Of a DNA stretch of 64,000 nucleotides, positions 63,801 to 64,000 are shown piece after piece. Source of the DNA: Hemicentrotus pulcherrimus (lineage: Eukaryota; Echinodermata; Echinoidea; Camarodonta; Strongylocentrotidae); assembly GCA_003118195.1 (NCBI GenBank), contig BEXV01000020.1, positions 225,509 through 289,508 of the forward strand, read 5' to 3'. Made by a program: the position numbers and the translations under genes. A model generated the notes under the pieces. That model ran no database searches. It had not been told where the DNA came from and saw only the letters and a list, made by a program, of their open reading frames with translations. Position 1 is the stretch's first letter, and each line of letters begins with the position of its first letter.

Positions 63801-64000
63801 GAGGCATGATCTGAAAAGTCCCAGTTATGCCATAGTACGTGTTTGCAAAGAGTGCCCAGTTTCATTTGAAATCCAGTCTTGTCAACGAATTTTGAGCAAT
63901 GCTGAACCTCACATTTTAACGTTGTCTGAATATCGTGTCTGATTTTCTGACTTTACATAGAAAGTGACAAGAAAACTTATCCACTGCTGACATATTCCAC
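60841..64000. other. Right-edge stretch, presumed intron
   Basis: Only short chance frames. I looked for LE-module cysteine patterns that would mark the next netrin exon and saw none. No RNA gene or paired repeat ends were seen. Confidence 0.5.

Overview
The window reads as a piece of an animal (deuterostome) genome, most probably an echinoderm and perhaps a sea urchin. It is AT-rich, very gene-poor, full of (CT)n/(GA)n tracts, poly-C/G runs, short TTAA-flanked inverted-repeat elements and tRNA-derived SINE copies. The one recognisable protein-coding piece is a netrin first coding exon. The echinoderm assignment is an inference from the netrin sequence and the repeat landscape, not a database result. 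Five places hold N: single bases at 33069, 49450, 52938 and 59298, and a gap at 39351-39453.

Layout. Positions 1-16800 are intergenic or upstream DNA. They hold one intact tRNA-Leu(AAG) gene on the minus strand (4165-4246), three inverted-repeat elements (4554-4665, 5935-6135, 8759-9526), one tRNA-derived SINE (about 9690-9909), CT microsatellites and a 0.5 kb purine-only minisatellite (12305-12800). About 16850-17634 is a GC-richer, CpG-bearing stretch with an inverted CCAAT box and an NRF1-like site. It probably contains the promoter and 5' UTR of the netrin gene. The exon at 17635-18646 (or from 17590 if an upstream in-frame ATG is used) encodes a signal peptide, a whole laminin N-terminal domain and the first LE module, and ends at a strong GTAAGT donor.

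From 18647 to the right edge (over 45 kb) I find no further netrin exon and no other convincing gene, so this is probably the first coding intron, unless other exons were missed. It contains a four-copy ~134-bp satellite (20117-20622), a ~64-bp trimer (22256-22452), a second decayed SINE copy (29818-29946), a pair of 80-bp piggyBac-like miniature elements (29213-29292 and 35148-35227) with a truncated third (49951-50000), and a nested foldback/tandem cluster (33502-34170). It also holds a nearly perfect 225-bp hairpin set inside a tandem repeat (42488-42712), a perfect DR1 nuclear-receptor element with extra half-sites (55486-55536), and a dense pyrimidine-rich region (59300-60840).

No prokaryotic-type system, CRISPR array, intact transposase or reverse transcriptase was seen. 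The other long open frames fall in low-complexity or AT-rich DNA and look like chance frames. The points most worth following are the hairpin element at 42.5 kb, the TTAA-flanked miniature element families, the foldback cluster at 33.5-34.2 kb, the DR1 cluster and the netrin 5' leader with its 50-codon upstream ORF.
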